DNA from: Gorillibacterium sp.
GTDB taxonomy: Bacteria; Bacillota; Bacilli; Paenibacillales; NBRC-103111
Direction: 5' to 3'
DNA: 6,980 bases
NCBI GenBank assembly: GCA_023511325.1
Contig: JAIMBU010000130.1
Coordinates: 1-6,980 of the forward strand
Positions 1 to 6,689 of this stretch are shown piece after piece. How positions within the stretch are numbered: the first letter of the stretch is position 1; each line of letters opens with the position of its first letter. The position numbers and the translations under genes are program-made. The notes beneath the pieces are model-generated. The model did not search any database. It saw only the letters and a list, made by a program, of their open reading frames with translations, and was not told where the DNA came from.

Positions 1-1
1 T

Positions 2-1042
2 CTAGAGGATTACCGCCATGTCAAATACCGCTTCTCCTCCGATCAGACGCTACATTTTGCCGTAAGTAATGTTATGAATGAAGTGCTAACGGGGATGAAG
101 CCGACTGGACTATATGTTGGTTACAATGTGAAGGCTTCGTTCATCCTCTTCTCTTATAAGCCGGGGCTCCAAACTAATATCTATGCGGAAGCAGCCGCCA
201 GCTTGAAGATTATTCAGTCTACGTTGTTCCGAGTGCTTAAAATCCATCTGTCCTTCATTATCGGCGAGGGCTGCAACAGGCCTGAGGGTTTGAAGCAGCG
301 ACTGAATGAATTACTGGGAGGCCAAGAACAGCGGTTTTATCTGCAGCAAGGGGAGATTGCCAAGATCATTCCCCCAGCGGAAGAGGAGCACAGGCAAAAC
401 CTCTTCTCCTACTATGATCAAGCTAGTACAGAGCTGCGGGAGGTCCTGCTCGGCAGGCTTCCCGATCAGGCGCGGGAAGTGGCAGAGAAGTGGATCTCCC
501 TGATCCGGCGGGAGAGAACACCTTCGGAGACGGTCAAGGATTGGACGCTAAAGCTGCTGCTCGATTTGAAGCTGAAGCTGCAGTCACTGCAGTCGATCCG
601 ACCTGCCTATTCGGCAGATACATTGCATAAGGAAATTGTCGACATTGACTCGTTGCCAGCGTTACAGGAGTGGTTAAACAATCATCTTGAATCTGTAGTA
701 GCGACCAAAGGGGCCGGAGCTGGAGCAAGCAAAAGAGTCGAGGTGACCGAGGCCTGTCAATATATCTCGCTGCGGTTAGGGTCGAGGATCAGTCTCGATG
801 AAGTGGCCGATCATCTGCACCTGAATGCGAGTTATTTTAGCAGATTGTTCAAGAAGGAGACAGGTACTACCTTTATCGAATATGTAACTAGCTTGAAGAT
901 GGAGAGAGCCAAAGAACTGTTGGATGGCACCCATTGTACGGTTGGTGAAATTTGTGAGCAGCTTGGTTATGACAACCAGAGCTATTTTATCAAAACGTTT
1001 AAGGCGCATACGGGGGCTACTCCAGTTGAGTACCGCGGCTAA
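2..1042 (+). CDS. AraC-family response regulator (YesN type), 5'-truncated
   Basis: This is a DNA-binding transcription regulator, probably controlling the two glycan enzymes downstream. The frame is open to the left edge of the window, so the true start is upstream; 346 residues are present. The ATG at 74 is internal and has no good RBS. The last ~100 residues are a classic AraC/XylS double helix-turn-helix: first HTH around residues 265-284 (LDEVADHLHLNASYFSRLFK), second around 314-338, ending in the usual TGATPVEYRG tail. The middle (about residues 60-125) resembles the degenerate GGDEF-like linker of YesN regulators, with a hydrophobic strand ending in FIIGEG and a later RFY motif. In that family a receiver domain with a phosphorylated Asp precedes this linker, paired with a YesM-type membrane histidine kinase; neither is visible here. 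A plain AraC activator with another sensor domain is the alternative. The C-terminal family call is very sure, the receiver is inferred. Confidence 0.9.
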   Translation, partial: LEDYRHVKYRFSSDQTLHFAVSNVMNEVLTGMKPTGLYVGYNVKASFILFSYKPGLQTNIYAEAAASLKIIQSTLFRVLKIHLSFIIGEGCNRPEGLKQRLNELLGGQEQRFYLQQGEIAKIIPPAEEEHRQNLFSYYDQASTELREVLLGRLPDQAREVAEKWISLIRRERTPSETVKDWTLKLLLDLKLKLQSLQSIRPAYSADTLHKEIVDIDSLPALQEWLNNHLESVVATKGAGAGASKRVEVTEACQYISLRLGSRISLDEVADHLHLNASYFSRLFKKETGTTFIEYVTSLKMERAKELLDGTHCTVGEICEQLGYDNQSYFIKTFKAHTGATPVEYRG

Positions 1043-1126
1043 TTAAGCTAGGGTGAGTGGGAGTGACAAGCGTTAATATTGCAACAGGAAATTGATGTTA
1101 AAGAGAAGAAAGGTAGTGGCTTAAAG

Positions 1127-2263
1127 ATGACAACGGAAGCAAGGCTCGATTGGGTGGAAGAAGCGTGGAGTAAAGCACTGGAGAAGACACAGCAGAACAG
1201 CCTGCGGATTGGGGCTGGATTTCCCCATGCCAGCCAAGGCGGACAATACAAATTAGAAGAACCCTTCTGGTGGACGGCAGGTTTCTGGCCGGGGCAGCTG
1301 TGGCTTCTATACAATGACAGCCATGATGAATCGCTCAAAGTAATTGCCGAGCAATGTGAGGAACGGCTGGATGAGGTGCTCCACGAGTTTGTGCGTGTGG
1401 ACCATGATCTGGGCTTTATGTGGACCTTAACAAGTGTAGCTTCTTATAAGCTACTGGGTAATGAAGTGTCCAAGGTGAGGGCATTAAAGGCGGCAAATTT
1501 CCTTGCGGCCCGGTTTAATCTCAAGGGTAACTTCATTCGGGCCTGGAACCCCTGGTTTGAAGGTGAAGACAACCGGGGCTATGCGATCATTGACTGCGCC
1601 ATGAACATGTCGCTGTTATTCTGGGCTTCGGAGGTCAGCGGAGACCCGCGATACCGCCATATCGCTGAGGCGCATATGGACACGGTAGTGAAGTATTTTG
1701 TCCGTGCAGACGGCTCGGTGTATCATATTGTCCGCTTTGATGCGGAGACGGGTGAGTTTATTGAAGGGATTGGCGGTCAAGGCTATGCGGCAGAATCGGC
1801 TTGGTCGCGGGGAACAGCCTGGGCCATTTATGGCCTGACGCTGGCCTACCATCATACAGGTAAGATGGAGTATCTCCATGCGGCACAGAAGGTTGCTCAC
1901 TTCTTCCTTGCCCGCCTGCCTGAGGATCATGTGCCCCACTGGGATTTTCGGGCAGTGGGGGAATCGCAGGAGCTCCGTGACTCGTCTGCTGGAGCCTGTG
2001 CGGCAAGCGGGCTACTGCTGCTGGCGGACAAGGTTGGCGAAGTAGAGGCACCGGTATACCGCGAGCCGGCAATTAAGCTGCTGGAATCCCTGTATCGTAA
2101 CTACGGCACATGGGGCAATGACGCCGAGGAGGGGTTGATCCTCCACGGAACAAGTAATTACCCAGCCGGGACGAATGTTGACGTTCCGTTAATCTACGGC
2201 GACTTTTTCTATGTCGAAGGCTTGGCACGGCTGAAGGACAAAGGTCCATTCTACTGGGAATAG
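1127..2263 (+). CDS. Unsaturated glucuronyl hydrolase, glycoside hydrolase family 88
   Basis: GH88 enzymes remove the 4,5-unsaturated uronic acid left at the non-reducing end of oligosaccharides by polysaccharide lyases, by hydrating the double bond. From the ATG at 1127 the protein has 378 residues, almost the same as the Bacillus sp. GL1 enzyme UGL (about 377). Two Asp are catalytic in that enzyme (D88 and D149). The matching residues here are D94 in the DHDLGFMW motif and D156 in AIIDCAMNMSLLFWAS. Other family marks are AWSRGTAWAIYG (about 225-236), DSSAGACAASGLL (about 285-297) and the C-terminal YGDFFYVEGLARL. There is no signal peptide, so it acts in the cytoplasm. An in-frame TTG at 1079 would add 16 residues of poor family fit; the ATG is preceded by AAAGG and GGTAGTGG and is preferred. 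It sits 84 bp after the regulator and is probably co-transcribed with it. The exact glycan (glycosaminoglycan, gellan, xanthan or other) cannot be read from the sequence. Confidence 0.9.
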   Translation: MTTEARLDWVEEAWSKALEKTQQNSLRIGAGFPHASQGGQYKLEEPFWWTAGFWPGQLWLLYNDSHDESLKVIAEQCEERLDEVLHEFVRVDHDLGFMWTLTSVASYKLLGNEVSKVRALKAANFLAARFNLKGNFIRAWNPWFEGEDNRGYAIIDCAMNMSLLFWASEVSGDPRYRHIAEAHMDTVVKYFVRADGSVYHIVRFDAETGEFIEGIGGQGYAAESAWSRGTAWAIYGLTLAYHHTGKMEYLHAAQKVAHFFLARLPEDHVPHWDFRAVGESQELRDSSAGACAASGLLLLADKVGEVEAPVYREPAIKLLESLYRNYGTWGNDAEEGLILHGTSNYPAGTNVDVPLIYGDFFYVEGLARLKDKGPFYWE

Positions 2264-2357
2264 ATAGCGAAATAATGTGAACTGTAGACGGTAATTTTGT
2301 TGAGCGTAAGGGCAAGGACGAAGCAGCAGCGTTAAGAGCGTGACAATGATAATTAAT

Positions 2358-2365
2358 GGGAGTGG
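2358..2365 (+). promoter_or_regulatory. RBS choosing the ATG at 2371
   Basis: GGGAGTGG lies 5 nt before the ATG at 2371. The in-frame ATG at 2356 overlaps this purine stretch and has no Shine-Dalgarno sequence of its own (its upstream is ATGATAATTA), so the later start is more likely. Confidence 0.55.
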
Positions 2366-2370
2366 TGTTG

Positions 2371-4251
2371 ATGAGTAACCATCCGGAGACAAACCGTAAC
2401 CTTACATTGCCAATTGCAACAAATCCGCTGGTCACGAAGGCAGATCTGCAGGAAGCGTTCCGTCAGCTGGTGTATCCACTTAAGCCTCATTATAGCGAGG
2501 GCCACGCTCGCTTGAAGCTAGGAGTGACTGGAGTCCACTATGGTCCGGCTATTGCCGAGATGGAGGGCTTCTCCCGGGTATTGTGGGGTATCGTTCCATT
2601 GCTAGCCGGAGGCGGCGAAGATGAGTTCTGGGAGCTATGCCTGGAAGGCATTCGTAACGGAACTGACCCTGAGCACAGCGAATACTGGGGAGCAGTCGGT
2701 GATTATGATCAGCGGCTGGTTGAGATGGCGGCATTTGGCTTCGCACTGTCACTCATTCCGGATCGGATCTGGGGACCGCTGGATGAACGGGAACGTACCA
2801 ATCTCTATCAATGGCTGAATCAGATGAATACGGATTCCTGCTATGACTGCAATTGGCTCTTCTTCAATGTGCTGGTCAACATGGGGTTTCGTAAAGCGGG
2901 ACTTCCTTATGACGCTGAACAGCTAGAGCGCAATCTCCGGCGCATTGATGAATTCTATCTGTCCCGAGGCTGGTACAGCGATGGTGTTGGTGGGCAGATT
3001 GATTACTATGTTCCCTTTGCGTTCCATTATTACGGGTTGCTCTACGCTAAGCTGCTGGGTAATGAGGACCCGAAGCGGGCCCGCGTGTTCAAGGAACGGG
3101 CGGCAGAGTTCGCCGGTGAGTTTATCCAGTGGTTTGTACCAGACGGCTCCGCGCTTCCTTACGGGAGAAGTCTGACTTATCGCTTCGCGCAGTCCGCATT
3201 CTGGGGAGCACTTGCTTATGCTGAGGTTGATGTTTTGTCCTCTGGCGTGCTAAAAGGTCTCATCTTGCGCAATTTAAGATGGTGGTTCCGCCAGCAGATC
3301 TTTGATGCCGAAGGTGTTCTGACGATTGGCTATGCTTACCCTAATCTTGTCATGGCCGAGAACTATAATTCACCGGGCTCACCTTATTGGGCACTGAAAT
3401 CCTTTCTACCGCTGGCCTTGCCGGATGATCATTCCTTCTGGATGGCGGAAGAGCTACCCCTTCCGGAGCTTGGAGAGTTGTTCGTACAGCAACCGGCACA
3501 CCTTGTGATTTGTCGGCAAGTAGCAACAGGACATGTCGTAGCCTTCAATAGCGGGCATCCGACGACGAACGAACATACGCACACTTCGGCTAAATATGAG
3601 AAGTTTGCCTATTCGACGGCCTTTGGCTTCAGCGTATCCCGCTCGGAATGGGGTCTGGCTCAAGGCGCGTTCGATTCCATGTTGGCGCTCAGTGAAGCGA
3701 ATGATAATCTGTTTCGGGTGAGAAGGCAGAGCGTGGAATCGCGGATTGATGACAATATCCTCTTTTCCAAGTGGAGGCCTTGGTCTGATGTTGAGGTGCA
3801 AACATGGGTTGTCGCTGGGCTTCCCTGGCATATCCGTATTCATCAGGTGAAAACGGGAAGACCGCTTAACGCTGCCGAGGGTGGCTTTGCCTTGAAGCTG
3901 GGACCTGATCTTCAGGAGGTTGTACCGGGAGAGGGTACGGGAATAAGCGCATCTTGTAGTCTAGGAACAAGTGGAGTCCACAATTTATTAGGCTACAGCC
4001 ACGCGGAGCTAATCCGACCACACACCAATACCAACCTCCTCCAGCCACGTACCGTCATTCCTACGTTGCAGGTCAGCCTTACACCGGGGACGCATTGGCT
4101 TGTTGCAGCAGTCTACGGAGAACCGGGTAAATCCACAGAATCAAAGCTGCCCGCACAACCGACTGAACAATTGAGCGTCAATATTGGCGATCAAGAGATC
4201 AACATCATCACTCACAGTGGCAAGAGCATTATTATAAAGTTAGGCAGTTAG
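2371..4251 (+). CDS. DUF2264 domain protein, probable intracellular uronic-acid glycosidase
   Basis: The protein has 626 residues from the preferred ATG and is a full-length member of the DUF2264 family (PF10022). Recognisable family segments, numbered from that ATG, are GVHYGPAIAEMEGFSRVLWG (about 54-73), DQRLVEMAAFGFAL (about 113-126), SCYDCNWLFFNVLVNMGFRK (about 156-175), SRGWYSDGVGGQIDYYVPFA (about 198-217), VPDGSALPYGRSLTYRFAQS (about 256-275) and NEHTHTSAKYEKFAYSTAFG (about 400-419). The N-terminal two thirds fits an all-alpha toroid and the rest a beta-rich domain, as in related polysaccharide-acting folds. From memory, DUF2264 proteins overlap CAZy family GH154, whose characterised members are beta-glucuronidases; the exact activity here is inferred. 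There is no signal peptide, so it works in the cytoplasm. It follows the GH88 gene by 107 bp with no terminator, which implies a shared transcript and a shared uronic-acid-containing substrate. No frameshift or internal stop is seen. The family call is strong, the function moderate. Confidence 0.88.
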   Translation: MSNHPETNRNLTLPIATNPLVTKADLQEAFRQLVYPLKPHYSEGHARLKLGVTGVHYGPAIAEMEGFSRVLWGIVPLLAGGGEDEFWELCLEGIRNGTDPEHSEYWGAVGDYDQRLVEMAAFGFALSLIPDRIWGPLDERERTNLYQWLNQMNTDSCYDCNWLFFNVLVNMGFRKAGLPYDAEQLERNLRRIDEFYLSRGWYSDGVGGQIDYYVPFAFHYYGLLYAKLLGNEDPKRARVFKERAAEFAGEFIQWFVPDGSALPYGRSLTYRFAQSAFWGALAYAEVDVLSSGVLKGLILRNLRWWFRQQIFDAEGVLTIGYAYPNLVMAENYNSPGSPYWALKSFLPLALPDDHSFWMAEELPLPELGELFVQQPAHLVICRQVATGHVVAFNSGHPTTNEHTHTSAKYEKFAYSTAFGFSVSRSEWGLAQGAFDSMLALSEANDNLFRVRRQSVESRIDDNILFSKWRPWSDVEVQTWVVAGLPWHIRIHQVKTGRPLNAAEGGFALKLGPDLQEVVPGEGTGISASCSLGTSGVHNLLGYSHAELIRPHTNTNLLQPRTVIPTLQVSLTPGTHWLVAAVYGEPGKSTESKLPAQPTEQLSVNIGDQEINIITHSGKSIIIKLGS

Positions 4252-4360
4252 ACAGGTGGACAGGTAATCGGCTAGACTGATGGACGGACAGGTTAGGCAG
4301 CACAAGACACTAGGGTAGCAAGACAGGTAACTAGTGGACACAGGTTAGACGGCAAGACAG
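4240..4360 (+). repeat. Degenerate GACAGGT / TTAGGCAG direct-repeat patch
   Basis: Four exact GACAGGT copies occur at 4251-4257, 4259-4265, 4287-4293 and 4322-4328. Variants are GACACAGGT at 4337-4345 and GACAG at 4356-4360. TTAGGCAG occurs twice, at 4240-4247 and 4293-4300. The first TTAGGCAG lies in the last codons of the DUF2264 gene and the first GACAGGT begins on the G of its stop codon. The unit is irregular, so this looks like a decayed tandem repeat of unknown role. Confidence 0.6.
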
Positions 4361-4386
4361 AGATAAAAGTAGGCATATTCAGTTAG

Positions 4387-4433
4387 CGAACAGCCCACAT
4401 CGGAGAATCTTCGGCGGCGGACTGTTCGTTTTT
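4387..4433 (+). terminator. Rho-independent terminator of the glycan operon
   Basis: CGAACAG at 4387-4393 pairs with CTGTTCG at 4422-4428. Two more C-G pairs (4394-4395 with 4419-4420) continue past a bulged A at 4421. The stem is followed directly by TTTTT at 4429-4433. The loop is long (about 23 nt) and may fold further. The position 135 bp after the DUF2264 stop, with no gene between, fits the operon end. Confidence 0.72.
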
Positions 4434-4572
4434 GCTTATGTCAGAAAAGAGCGCCCTCAAACACCTATGGGCAAAAGGGGAGGGAGTCTACTGAGAAGAA
4501 AAACAATAGATGACAAAGAAAATAAATAAGTCAAAAAGATATTAGCGAAAAGTGATAACCTCTGCCGAAAAA

Positions 4573-4586
4573 TTTAAACGTTTGAA
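4573..4586 (+). promoter_or_regulatory. cre-like palindromic operator (weak)
   Basis: The 14-mer TTTAAACGTTTGAA contains the perfect palindrome AAACGTTT. It fits 12 of 14 positions of the CcpA catabolite-repression site consensus TGWAARCGYTWNCW. LacI-family regulators bind such sites in Firmicutes. No gene starts nearby, as it lies about 150 bp after the operon terminator and over 700 bp before the next gene, so it may be chance. Confidence 0.25.
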
Positions 4587-4627
4587 CCCATACATGACGG
4601 ACATGCACTCTGTCTGATGTTTGGAGT

Positions 4628-4806
4628 AACGGACTGTAAGTACGCTATTTATGACTAAAAGCGGTTTTGGGTATTATGCGGACTCAGGAGACCTTATTTG
4701 TCAAAAATCTGTTGATTTCTGCCTGATAAAGGCAAATAAGTGCATCTGAGTCCGCACGCAGAAGAAATGAGGGGTATTGGCACAAATAAGGGCGCTGGAG
4801 TCCGAT
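4628..4806. repeat. Palindromic array of four 27-nt repeat units
   Basis: Four related 27-nt units share a core CAAATAAG and an end AGTCCG, separated by about 8 nt. They lie at 4628-4654 (minus, degenerate), 4677-4703 (minus), 4730-4756 (plus) and 4780-4806 (plus). The last three align without gaps. Starts of same-strand neighbours are 49 and 50 nt apart, so the whole array is roughly a mirror: outer pairs with outer, inner with inner. GGGTATT also recurs at 4669-4675 and 4772-4778. It resembles intergenic repeats that I recall from Paenibacillus genomes, but no family name can be given. Function is unknown; a structured RNA, a REP-like element or a small non-autonomous mobile element are all possible. 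Confidence 0.7.
4677..4756. repeat. Core hairpin formed by the two inner repeat units
   Basis: TGCGGACTCAG at 4677-4687 is the exact reverse complement of CTGAGTCCGCA at 4746-4756. After a symmetric 5-nt internal loop (4688-4692 against 4741-4745), CTTATTTG at 4693-4700 pairs with CAAATAAG at 4733-4740, for 19 perfect pairs in total. The 32-nt apical loop can hold two small stems: AAATC/GATTT around TGTT, and TGCCT/AGGCA around GATAA (the latter competes for one base of the main stem). No T-run follows on either strand, so it is not an ordinary terminator. Confidence 0.75.
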
Positions 4807-5161
4807 AGCAGTAAAACGTTAGAAGTAATGCGGGAACTACACACCAACCTATTGTAGTAAATAGCACCACCATGAGTTAATCGTCAGTCATTTACAGTTA
4901 CGACCTTCCCTGAGGTAGAGGGGCTCCGAATAGATGGATATTTTACAGCTGCAATATTATTCAACCTCTGTGATTGCTCAAGGGGTGGGTTTTACTTTGC
5001 TAGAATATCCCTTATCGTGCATAACGGATCATTTTATTTATCTGTTGGCTATCTTTTCCACAACAAGAGCGTGGGTACCTAAGTGGTTGCATTTATATTA
5101 TCTGTTCCTTAGGTCTTCATGTAGGTATATAATCTCAATTTTCTGTTTATTCTAGTAAACC

Positions 5162-5179
5162 TGCAATATATATGCAATA
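5162..5179. repeat. TGCAATA direct repeat with 11-bp pitch
   Basis: TGCAATA occurs at 5162-5168 and 5173-5179, one helical turn apart. Read together, 5162-5176 is also a near-palindrome (TGCA, AT-rich centre, TGCA). It ends 6 bp before the proposed -35 box of the ice-binding protein gene, so it could be a regulator site, but AT-rich chance similarity is possible. Confidence 0.3.
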
Positions 5180-5185
5180 CTCCCC

Positions 5186-5213
5186 TTGGACCTATCGTTA
5201 TTAAAGCTAAAAT
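5186..5213 (+). promoter_or_regulatory. Probable sigma-A promoter of the ice-binding protein gene
   Basis: A -35-like TTGGAC (5186-5191) and a -10 box TAAAAT (5208-5213, 5 of 6 consensus) are separated by 16 bp. Transcription from here would give a 5' leader of about 90 nt before the ATG at 5311. The -35 is only a partial match (the TTG half). No known riboswitch pattern was recognised in the leader. Confidence 0.45.
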
Positions 5214-5298
5214 GTTTATCCATTGATGTAAGTGGAGAGGAGCAAACGCTAGCTAAGGTCTGGTAGAGAATGTTCGTTTTTGAAAATGCAGATCCATC

Positions 5299-5306
5299 AG
5301 GAGGAG
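5299..5306 (+). promoter_or_regulatory. Strong ribosome binding site
   Basis: AGGAGGAG is a near-perfect Shine-Dalgarno sequence with GGAGG 6 nt before the ATG at 5311. It fixes that start and suggests high translation. Confidence 0.85.
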
Positions 5307-5310
5307 AATT

Positions 5311-6663
5311 ATGAAGCACAAATTATTCAAAATGTTAACTTCATCTCTATTAATTTTGAGCATGGTATTCCTTTCATATAGTTCAGCCTTTGCTGCTCCA
5401 ACAACACCAAACGACCTTACAGCCCCTACAAGTCTTTTTGCAACTGCTGGAGATGCACAAATCAATTTAACTTGGTCGGCAGTTGAAGATGCCTCTTCTT
5501 ATAACGTTTATCAATCACTAGATGGTATAAATTTTAATTTAATTAGTCTTCCTCTTACAGTAACGATAACAAATTACGAAGTGAATGATCTAACAAATGG
5601 TTTGATCTATTATTTCAAAATCACCGCAGCGAACGCAGTTGGTGAAAGCGCTTATTCTAACGTTGTTAGTCAAATGCCATCTGTTGGTCCCGCTCCAATA
5701 AACCTTGGTACAGCTGGCAACTATGCAATCCTGGCCAAAACAGGGATCTCCACCGTACCCAATTCGGTTGTTACTGGAGATATAGCGGTTAGCCCCATTG
5801 ACTCGACGGCCATTACTGGATTTTCTCTGACCTTGGATGCCACAACTGAATTTTCCACTTCGAAGCAACTTGTTGGCAAGGCCTTCGCTTCCGACTATGC
5901 TTCTCCAACTCCCAGTAAACTAACGACAGCCATAAGCAACATGCAAACAGCATACGTCGATGCTGCGGGAAGAGCACCCGATTATACCGAACTGTACACT
6001 GGAAACATTAGCGGTAAAACACTTACGGCTGGCGTTTACAAGTGGGGTACCGGCGTTCTCATTACCTCTGATGTGACGCTTCATGGCGGTCCAAACGATG
6101 TTTTTGTTTTCCAAATCGCCAAAGGAATTACCCAAGCCAGTGGCACTAAAATCACCCTAACAGGTGGAGTGCAAGCCAAAAACATCTTCTGGCAGGCCGC
6201 ACAAACCGTTGCGATTGGCACAGGTTCGCATTTTGAAGGAATCGTATTAGGCAAGACCAACATTTCTCTGGGTACGAACGCATCCATAAATGGCCGCTTG
6301 TTGGCACAGACTGCGGTCACTTTAATTAAAAGCACGGTGGTAGCACCTTCGGTGGACTCTGCGCCACATCTTTATTCCATTTCAGTTATTGGTAATCCAA
6401 CCCTTCAACTAGGGCAAAGCGGAGCTTACGGCAGTGATATCTATGATAATGGTAAAAAAGTACTTGACCAATCGGTTGAATGGAGCTTGAGCAATCAAGA
6501 CAATTCTATTCCAACCATGGCTCGGATCACTGCAAGCACAGGAAAAAATGCAACTGTAGAAGTTGGCAGTGAGTCCAGCTATGTGAATAAATATGTCGTC
6601 TTAACGGCTACTTTAAAAAGTGATCCAAGAATCACCACAGAGAAGTTGATTCAAATCCAATAA
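5311..6663 (+). CDS. Secreted ice-binding protein: FN3 + DUF3494 + Ig-like domain
   Basis: The 450-residue product is predicted to be exported and to bind ice crystals outside the cell. Residues 1-28 are a Sec signal peptide: basic MKHKLFK, a hydrophobic core, and a likely cut after AFA28. Residues about 35-123 are a fibronectin type III domain (LTWSAVEDASSYNVYQS, IYYFKITAANAVGES). Residues about 128-344 are a DUF3494 ice-binding domain (PF11999). Its family marks in order are LGTAGNYAILAKTGI, VVTGDIAVSPIDSTAITGF, a helix around 203-219, GKTLTAGVYKW, NDVFVFQIA, GGVQAKNIFWQAAQTVAIGTG, SHFEGIVLGKTNISLGTNAS and INGRLLAQTAVTL. Known structures of the family are right-handed beta-solenoids with a long helix alongside. 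Residues about 350-450 form a beta-rich Ig-like (Big-type) domain. No LPXTG motif, SLH domain or C-terminal membrane anchor is seen, so the protein is probably released or held by its accessory domains. It stands alone with its own promoter and terminator. GC is clearly lower than in the glycan genes. DUF3494 proteins are known to spread by horizontal transfer. Ice-binding residues cannot be assigned from sequence alone. Confidence 0.93.
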   Translation: MKHKLFKMLTSSLLILSMVFLSYSSAFAAPTTPNDLTAPTSLFATAGDAQINLTWSAVEDASSYNVYQSLDGINFNLISLPLTVTITNYEVNDLTNGLIYYFKITAANAVGESAYSNVVSQMPSVGPAPINLGTAGNYAILAKTGISTVPNSVVTGDIAVSPIDSTAITGFSLTLDATTEFSTSKQLVGKAFASDYASPTPSKLTTAISNMQTAYVDAAGRAPDYTELYTGNISGKTLTAGVYKWGTGVLITSDVTLHGGPNDVFVFQIAKGITQASGTKITLTGGVQAKNIFWQAAQTVAIGTGSHFEGIVLGKTNISLGTNASINGRLLAQTAVTLIKSTVVAPSVDSAPHLYSISVIGNPTLQLGQSGAYGSDIYDNGKKVLDQSVEWSLSNQDNSIPTMARITASTGKNATVEVGSESSYVNKYVVLTATLKSDPRITTEKLIQIQ

Positions 6664-6689
6664 ATTTTGTTTAATCAATGTGAACAGGT

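Larger units (their letters stand above)
4434..5185. other. Long gene-free intergenic region
   Basis: About 750 bp with no convincing protein gene on either strand. It is more AT-rich than the operon before it. It holds a cre-like palindrome (4573-4586) and a palindromic repeat array (4628-4806). A single 73-codon open frame at 4934-5155 has a poorly spaced RBS and no recognisable family, and is not called. ACCTAAG at 5077-5083 and CTTAGGT at 5108-5114 form a 7-bp inverted repeat of unclear meaning. A TATAAT at 5128-5133 has no good -35 partner. Confidence 0.7.

Noticed and set aside
1..6. TCTAGA at the window start as a vector or cloning junction
   Set aside because: The coding frame runs through it and fits the regulator. 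The sequence after it does not match a typical polylinker, and another TCTAGA occurs at 6725-6730.
1079..1126. Upstream TTG start for the GH88 gene
   Set aside because: It adds 16 residues that do not fit the family N-terminus and has no well-placed RBS. The ATG at 1127 gives the usual family length.
2073..2435. Open frames on the minus strand across the glycan genes
   Set aside because: They are shadows of strong GH88 and DUF2264 coding frames, with no RBS or recognisable domain.
4450..4472. Second hairpin after the operon terminator (GCCC / GGGC)
   Set aside because: The stem is only four pairs with a long loop and is followed by an A/G-rich rather than T-rich run.
4677..4806. CRISPR-like short repeat array
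   Set aside because: Units are in both orientations and diverged, there are only three or four, and no cas genes are present.
4934..5155. 73-codon open frame on the + strand
   Set aside because: Its AG-rich stretch (about 4913-4923) is too far from the ATG for a good RBS. The product is irregularly hydrophobic with no recognisable family or clean membrane segments, and the composition is typical of AT-rich non-coding DNA.
5220..5298. Riboswitch (cyclic di-GMP type) in the leader of the ice-binding gene
   Set aside because: A GCAAACGC-like stretch vaguely recalls the motif, but the paired stems and the tetraloop/receptor parts of that class are not present.
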